Part shown: one piece after another, positions 13,817 through 15,324 of the stretch
Position numbering within the stretch: position 1 is the first letter of the stretch
Layout of the letters: each line of letters opens with the position of its first letter
Notes under the pieces: generated by a model
What the model was told of the DNA's origin: nothing
The model's input: only the letters and a program-made list of their open reading frames with translations
Databases searched by the model: none
Source of the DNA: an uncultured beta proteobacterium
GTDB taxonomy: Bacteria > Pseudomonadota > Gammaproteobacteria > Burkholderiales > Burkholderiaceae_B
Direction: 5' to 3'
NCBI GenBank assembly: GCA_903924715.1
Contig: CAIYCP010000440.1
Span: 1-15,324 of the forward strand
Length of the DNA: 15,324 nucleotides
Made by a program: the position numbers and the translations under genes

Positions 13817-15312
13817 CGCGCGCCGGCCTGCGATTTGCGCAAAGGTGCTGTCGGTATACGCAACAACTCTCGATACTTGGCGACCGTTCGCCGCGCAATC
13901 GTAATGCCATCTTGATCTAGCAGGCTCACCAACTGACTGTCTGACAATGGTTTCTTACGATCTTCGGTAGTAATTAAAACCTGTATGCGCGTTTGTACCG
14001 CCGTCGCCGAGGTCGCCTCTTTACCCTCAGTCGTCAGCCCCGTACTAAAAAACCGTTTGAGCTCAAACGTGCCATGGGGCGTCAATATAAATTTTTGTGT
14101 CGTCGCACGCGAAATGGTTGATTCATGCATGCCAATTTCAGCAGCAATGTCTCTCAGTGTCAGCGGCCGTACCGCCCCCCAACCTTTTGAAAAAAACGCT
14201 TGTTGATGCGCGACAATCACTTGCGAAACTTTCAAAATGGTTTCGAAGCGTTGCGCCACATTACGAATCATCCAACGCGCCTCTTGAAGCTGACCATGCA
14301 GGGCCGTATGTGCGCCGCTACGGGGGCTGCCCAAGGCTTCGGCGTACATGGCGTTGACGCGTAGCTTAGGCATCACCGCCTCGTTCAGCGAGACGACCCA
14401 GCCTCTTGCTGTTTTACGCACGAGTACGTCCGGCACCGCAAAGTCTGCCGCTGGTATGTTCCAGGCACTTGCAGGGCGCGGATTGAGTTTGACAATTAGC
14501 GCGTGCGCGCGCTTGAGCAGGTCTGCCTCACATTGCAGCACCTCGCGCAGTTTCAACATATTGCCGGTCGCCAAGACCGCCAGATGATGCTGACAGATCG
14601 TGCGTGCAAGGGCGAGCAGTGCTTGATCTTTGACCGCGACAAGCCGCTCTGGGTCAGCAAATTGAAGCTGTAAGTCTAAACACTCACCCAGGTCACGCGC
14701 CCCCACACCCGGCGGATCAAAAGACTGCAACATCTTCAAGGCACAGCGAAAATCATCTTCCTCAAGCCCCAGTGCTGGGTCCATCCAGCTCGCAATCTCA
14801 TCAAGCGGCGAGGCTAAAAGCCCATCATCAGTGAGCTCATCAATCAACAGTTCGACGATTGCCGCATCGCGCTGACTCAGGCGCGTCAGGCCTAATTGCT
14901 CAAGCAAATATTCGCGCAGGTTGTTTTCGCGCGCTGGCTCGGGCCGATCGGTAAAGTCATCGTCGCGCGAGCCGCGCGACTCAGCTGAAAATTCGACCCG
15001 CTCACGCTCTGCCGTGGGCGCATAGTCCACATTGGATTCAGGTGTTGCGTCCTGACCACGGTCTGGCGCCTCGGCACTCATTGCCTCTTGTCCAACCCGC
15101 AGGCTCATTGCCCCCGCGCCAGGCTCGTACAATGGCGTGCCCTCTTGCTCTAACAGTGGATTCTCAGCCAAAGCGCGCGCCACTTCAGCCTCAAGATCCA
15201 ACGTCGAAAGCTGCAACAGCTTGATCGATTGTTGCAGCGCAGGGGTCAAGGTCAGTTGCTGCCCTTGACGAAGCTCGAGAAAATTGCGACTCATAGGTAC
15301 AATATTTTGCAT
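13813..15312 (-). CDS. rpoN: RNA polymerase sigma-54 factor
   Basis: This 499-aa sigma factor is slightly longer than the E. coli protein (477). It directs RNA polymerase to -24/-12 promoters that need AAA+ activators. Region I is the Gln/Leu-rich N-terminus (LELRQGQQLTLTPALQQSIK, about 12-31) that contacts activator and polymerase. Region II (about 57-130) is an acidic variable linker. The core-binding part follows at about 130-320. The helix-turn-helix lies near 385-404 (LRDIAAEIGMHESTISRAT). The RpoN box ARRTVAKYRE (473-482), which reads the -24 element, is canonical. The start was set at ATG 15312; Met7 at 15294 is an alternative, and no good ribosome-binding site is visible before either. 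In many proteobacteria rpoN is followed by hpf and ptsN/hprK; here its 3' end meets a convergent gene, so those are absent downstream. Confidence 0.95.
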   Translation of the reverse strand: MQNIVPMSRNFLELRQGQQLTLTPALQQSIKLLQLSTLDLEAEVARALAENPLLEQEGTPLYEPGAGAMSLRVGQEAMSAEAPDRGQDATPESNVDYAPTAERERVEFSAESRGSRDDDFTDRPEPARENNLREYLLEQLGLTRLSQRDAAIVELLIDELTDDGLLASPLDEIASWMDPALGLEEDDFRCALKMLQSFDPPGVGARDLGECLDLQLQFADPERLVAVKDQALLALARTICQHHLAVLATGNMLKLREVLQCEADLLKRAHALIVKLNPRPASAWNIPAADFAVPDVLVRKTARGWVVSLNEAVMPKLRVNAMYAEALGSPRSGAHTALHGQLQEARWMIRNVAQRFETILKVSQVIVAHQQAFFSKGWGAVRPLTLRDIAAEIGMHESTISRATTQKFILTPHGTFELKRFFSTGLTTEGKEATSATAVQTRIQVLITTEDRKKPLSDSQLVSLLDQDGITIARRTVAKYRELLRIPTAPLRKSQAGAR

Positions 15313-15324
15313 GATGAATCGATC

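Noticed and set aside
1..15324. CRISPR arrays, tRNA/rRNA genes, insertion sequences or attachment sites
   Set aside because: No regular direct repeats, tRNA-like cloverleaf, transposase reading frame or flanking duplications were seen on either strand.

Overview
The window looks like chromosomal DNA of a betaproteobacterium, most likely Burkholderiales and possibly an Alcaligenaceae-like lineage. That placement is an inference from protein style (RF3, RhlE, sigma-54 and the transglutaminase/ATP-grasp set) and from a moderately high GC content judged by eye. No mobile element, CRISPR array, tRNA or rRNA was seen. Gene packing is tight and all full-length genes are intact.

Left edge (1-258): the 3' end of a rightward D-2-hydroxyacid dehydrogenase gene, then a short convergent gap. 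Centre (259-9753): two divergent operons built from one predicted amide-bond-forming and peptide-processing gene set. The leftward operon, in transcription order, encodes a 1132-aa transglutaminase + DUF2126 (putative amidoligase) fusion, an 858-aa circularly permuted ATP-grasp + alpha-E fusion, and a 300-aa stand-alone transglutaminase-like protein. The rightward operon encodes a stand-alone circularly permuted ATP-grasp protein and a stand-alone alpha-E protein. Established comparative genomics groups these families as a predicted peptide or amide synthesis and modification system. The substrate is unknown.

The most striking signal is the roughly 100-bp divergent spacer (7152-7251). It carries two back-to-back matches to the sigma-54 promoter consensus TGGCACRNNNNTTGCW. 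The one reading left matches at 12 of 12 informative positions (7163-7178), and the one reading right at 11 of 12 (7202-7217). The whole cassette is therefore probably switched on by RpoN and an enhancer-binding protein, for example under nitrogen limitation. An rpoN gene lies in the same window (13813-15312, leftward).

Right part (9754-13816): a DEAD-box RNA helicase gene (rhlE type, probable TTG start at 9966) with a leader that contains a small intrinsic-terminator-like hairpin; prfC (release factor 3); and a membrane-anchored hypothetical protein with a four-cysteine C-terminal module. The last of these converges on rpoN with overlapping stop codons. The housekeeping genes show no obvious functional link to the central cassette apart from RpoN itself.
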